DNA from: Ehretia macrophylla
Taxonomy: Eukaryota > Streptophyta > Magnoliopsida > Boraginales > Ehretiaceae
Direction of reading: 5' to 3'
Assembly (NCBI GenBank): GCA_037974665.1
Contig: CM075778.1
Span: 27,036,001-27,100,000, forward strand
Length of the DNA: 64,000 bases
In this document: positions 61,931 to 64,000 of the stretch, in pieces
How the letters are laid out: each line of letters begins with the position of its first letter
Numbering within the stretch: position 1 is the first letter of the stretch
Program-made: the position numbers and the translations under genes
Notes under the pieces: generated by a model
Told to the model about the DNA's origin: nothing
Databases searched by the model: none
What the model saw: only the letters and a program-made list of their open reading frames with translations

Positions 61931-64000
61931 TGTAACACCCCGATCCCTCTCGAGACCGGAGGTTCTATAAATCATTCTAATCACAACCCAAATTCAAACC
62001 CGGGCATAATTTTTAGGGAAAACGGACAGAGTCTCCCCTATTTCTAGGCAAAAAGCAAACCTGCGACAGCATATAAGTGGACCAATACCATGTCCAACCA
62101 TTCAATCACCTCAAGGCCATCCGAGCCTTGGTTCACAACAAGCAAATCACAAGTAAATATACATTCAAGCTTAGCAATTAAACTACACCAATCTATTTCA
62201 TAAGCTAGACTATCATACATTTCTATCTCTTTTCCTTTGTCATTACAAGTATACATTGAAGTTAAGCTACATTAACTAAATACATAATCTAGTGAAACTT
62301 AAATTACATCCCCTTTAACATTAAATACATATAATACATATAATACATAAAAGCATACAACTTTATAACTTTGACAACTCAAGTCACATAGGCACGCAGG
62401 ACAACTCTTCAAGCACGGACTTTCACGAAATCACGAACTTTTCAGCTAACATGGCATTTCCTGAAATGTGGTGGTGAGGAGTGAGTATACACAACACGTA
62501 TACTCAGTGAGGGCGAGACAGATATCGAATTGGAGAGAAAGAAAGTCGTGCAATGCAAATAAGACAGTTAAGCAATATAACTGATAAATAAGCAATCAAA
62601 ACAAACAATCAATACAATAAGCAATTACTGAAAGCATTAACACAACCATTCAAAACTATACCACACTTTGAAGGCTATGGTTCACTCTTACGAGCAATAT
62701 ACCATTTCACGAGCGATACATCAATCTCGAGCTTGATGTTTGACAACGATGACAATAAGCGCGCAACCACCTTATAACACCAGTTTGGAATACCCCGGAA
62801 GTATCCATCAATTCTACGACCCAAATCTCCCTGGGAGGCAACCCAAGCGAGAATGGGAATAGCAGCGGAGCTAGAGCAACCAACACTGGCAACCCGAGGC
62901 TACCCAGAGAGGCTCATCACTCACGCGCGAGACACTATGCAATGCAAGACTCGATACAAGGCGATAAACAAGCGATAAACAAGATATCAAGCATTCTCAA
63001 CAATGGATAAACATTTCAATCAACAACCAACTCTAACAAGCAGGATAAGCATTAACAAGCATAACAAGCAATAATAAGCATTAACAAGCATTCTATAAGC
63101 AATATAAACATTCTATTAGTATTATAATCATTCTACAAGCATCATAAACATTTTATAAGCAACATACTATGAAATCACACAAAATTCCAAAAATGACCCC
63201 AACTTTCAAAACGCTACTACTTTCAAACGAGCCACGAGCTTTGGAAACTGACTTCACCAGTCCTCCTAGGTCACCATAAGGCACGTCTAAAGACCTCGAA
63301 ACCCTACTTTACCCTAGAATTCACGCAAAGTCCCGATTTCCCCCTTTGCTCGTTTGAACTACAACTATACCAACCAAACACCCAACCAACGCCATAATCG
63401 CACCAAAAGTGCTTTCATGGCCTCCCGAAATAATGCCAACACGTAAAACGAGAAAACACCAAACTCGACCTAAACGACCCCGACTTTCACTAAGCCGTTT
63501 TTCTCCGTTTTTCCATTACACATTCCAATTAAACCACACATTTAGGCATTCTAGCATATCTAGCACCTTTCTGCATCAATAGAACGCAACTCGGAGCAAA
63601 ATTTCGAACGGGGGTTTACTATTCACGTTTTTCACTATTCACTCAACATTTGAAATACAATAATCAATTTTAACCGCATAAATTGCTAAAAACTTACAAA
63701 ATTAAGGTTTACTGATATCATAGAACATATTTCAAGCAACAAAATGAATTAAACAACATTCTATATGCAATTTCTAAAAATTAAAGTCTTGACATTGTAT
63801 TTTCTAATGCGCAAATAACGATGCATCCCTCACCTTAGCTGCTAATAGACGCTAGGAAAACAACATTAGAAGCCTCGAAAACGATCCCGTGCAAGCCCTC
63901 GCAAAGATTTGAAGATTTGAAGATTTGAAGTTAAAAATTCTTTTTTTTCTTTTCTCCTTGAACTTTTGGTTTTCTCTCTTTATTTTTCAGCTTTTCGTTT
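61931..64000 (+). mobile_element. Probable Gypsy-type LTR, runs off the window, fossil
   Basis: Starts abruptly inside CYP78A exon 2 with TGTAACACCCCGATCCC, a start common among plant Gypsy LTRs, and contains a GTGAGTATACACAACACG/TATACTCAGTGAG stretch also typical of them. About 2.07 kb is visible without coding sequence or a second terminus, so it is a long LTR or LTR plus leader. The orientation is inferred from the TG start. Family, completeness and age cannot be judged without the other end. Confidence 0.6.

Overview
The window is nuclear DNA of a flowering plant, most likely a eudicot. It is very AT-rich and carries GT-AG introns. The gene families are plant ones: a RING-H2 ubiquitin ligase, a DUF247 protein, a CYP78A cytochrome P450 and a CrcB/FEX-type fluoride exporter. 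They sit among plant L1-type LINEs, a Copia element, a probable Gypsy LTR, and hAT- and Mutator-like MITEs. The species cannot be named from the sequence.

The dominant feature is a long direct segmental duplication. Block A (about 5441 to at least 27767) and block B (about 32797 to 61930) carry the same loci in the same order and orientation: LINE relic (-), RING copy 1 (+), DUF247 (-), LINE (+), RING copy 2 (+), CYP78A pseudogene (+). By-eye samples differ by roughly 0.5 to 3 percent. Between the blocks, 28151-32796 is single-copy here and holds the 3' end of a fluoride-exporter gene fused to a LINE fragment. An older, smaller layer lies at 1-5440: another RING pseudogene and a promoter-plus-start-codon stub of a further RING gene.

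Only one gene looks fully intact: the His-rich RING-H2 gene at 7088-7918. The DUF247 gene of block A is open but has lost its C-terminal membrane anchor. The block B DUF247 copy keeps that anchor, lost the middle, and is split by a Copia element (40914-45855). Both CYP78A copies share an old frameshift and a stop, so the gene died before the duplication. The block B CYP78A copy is also cut by an LTR that runs off the window. Four separate nonsense changes in RING and CYP78A copies are CGA to TGA, the signature of CpG methylation decay.

Block B gained events missing from block A: an inverted copy of the RING 3' flank placed upstream of the gene (arms of about 0.95 kb around RING copy 1B), a foldback Mutator-like MITE, a hAT-like MITE and the Copia element. 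I see no operon-like or clearly new biochemical system. The interest lies in how this locus birthed, duplicated and broke its genes, and in a conserved palindromic promoter element shared by the RING copies.
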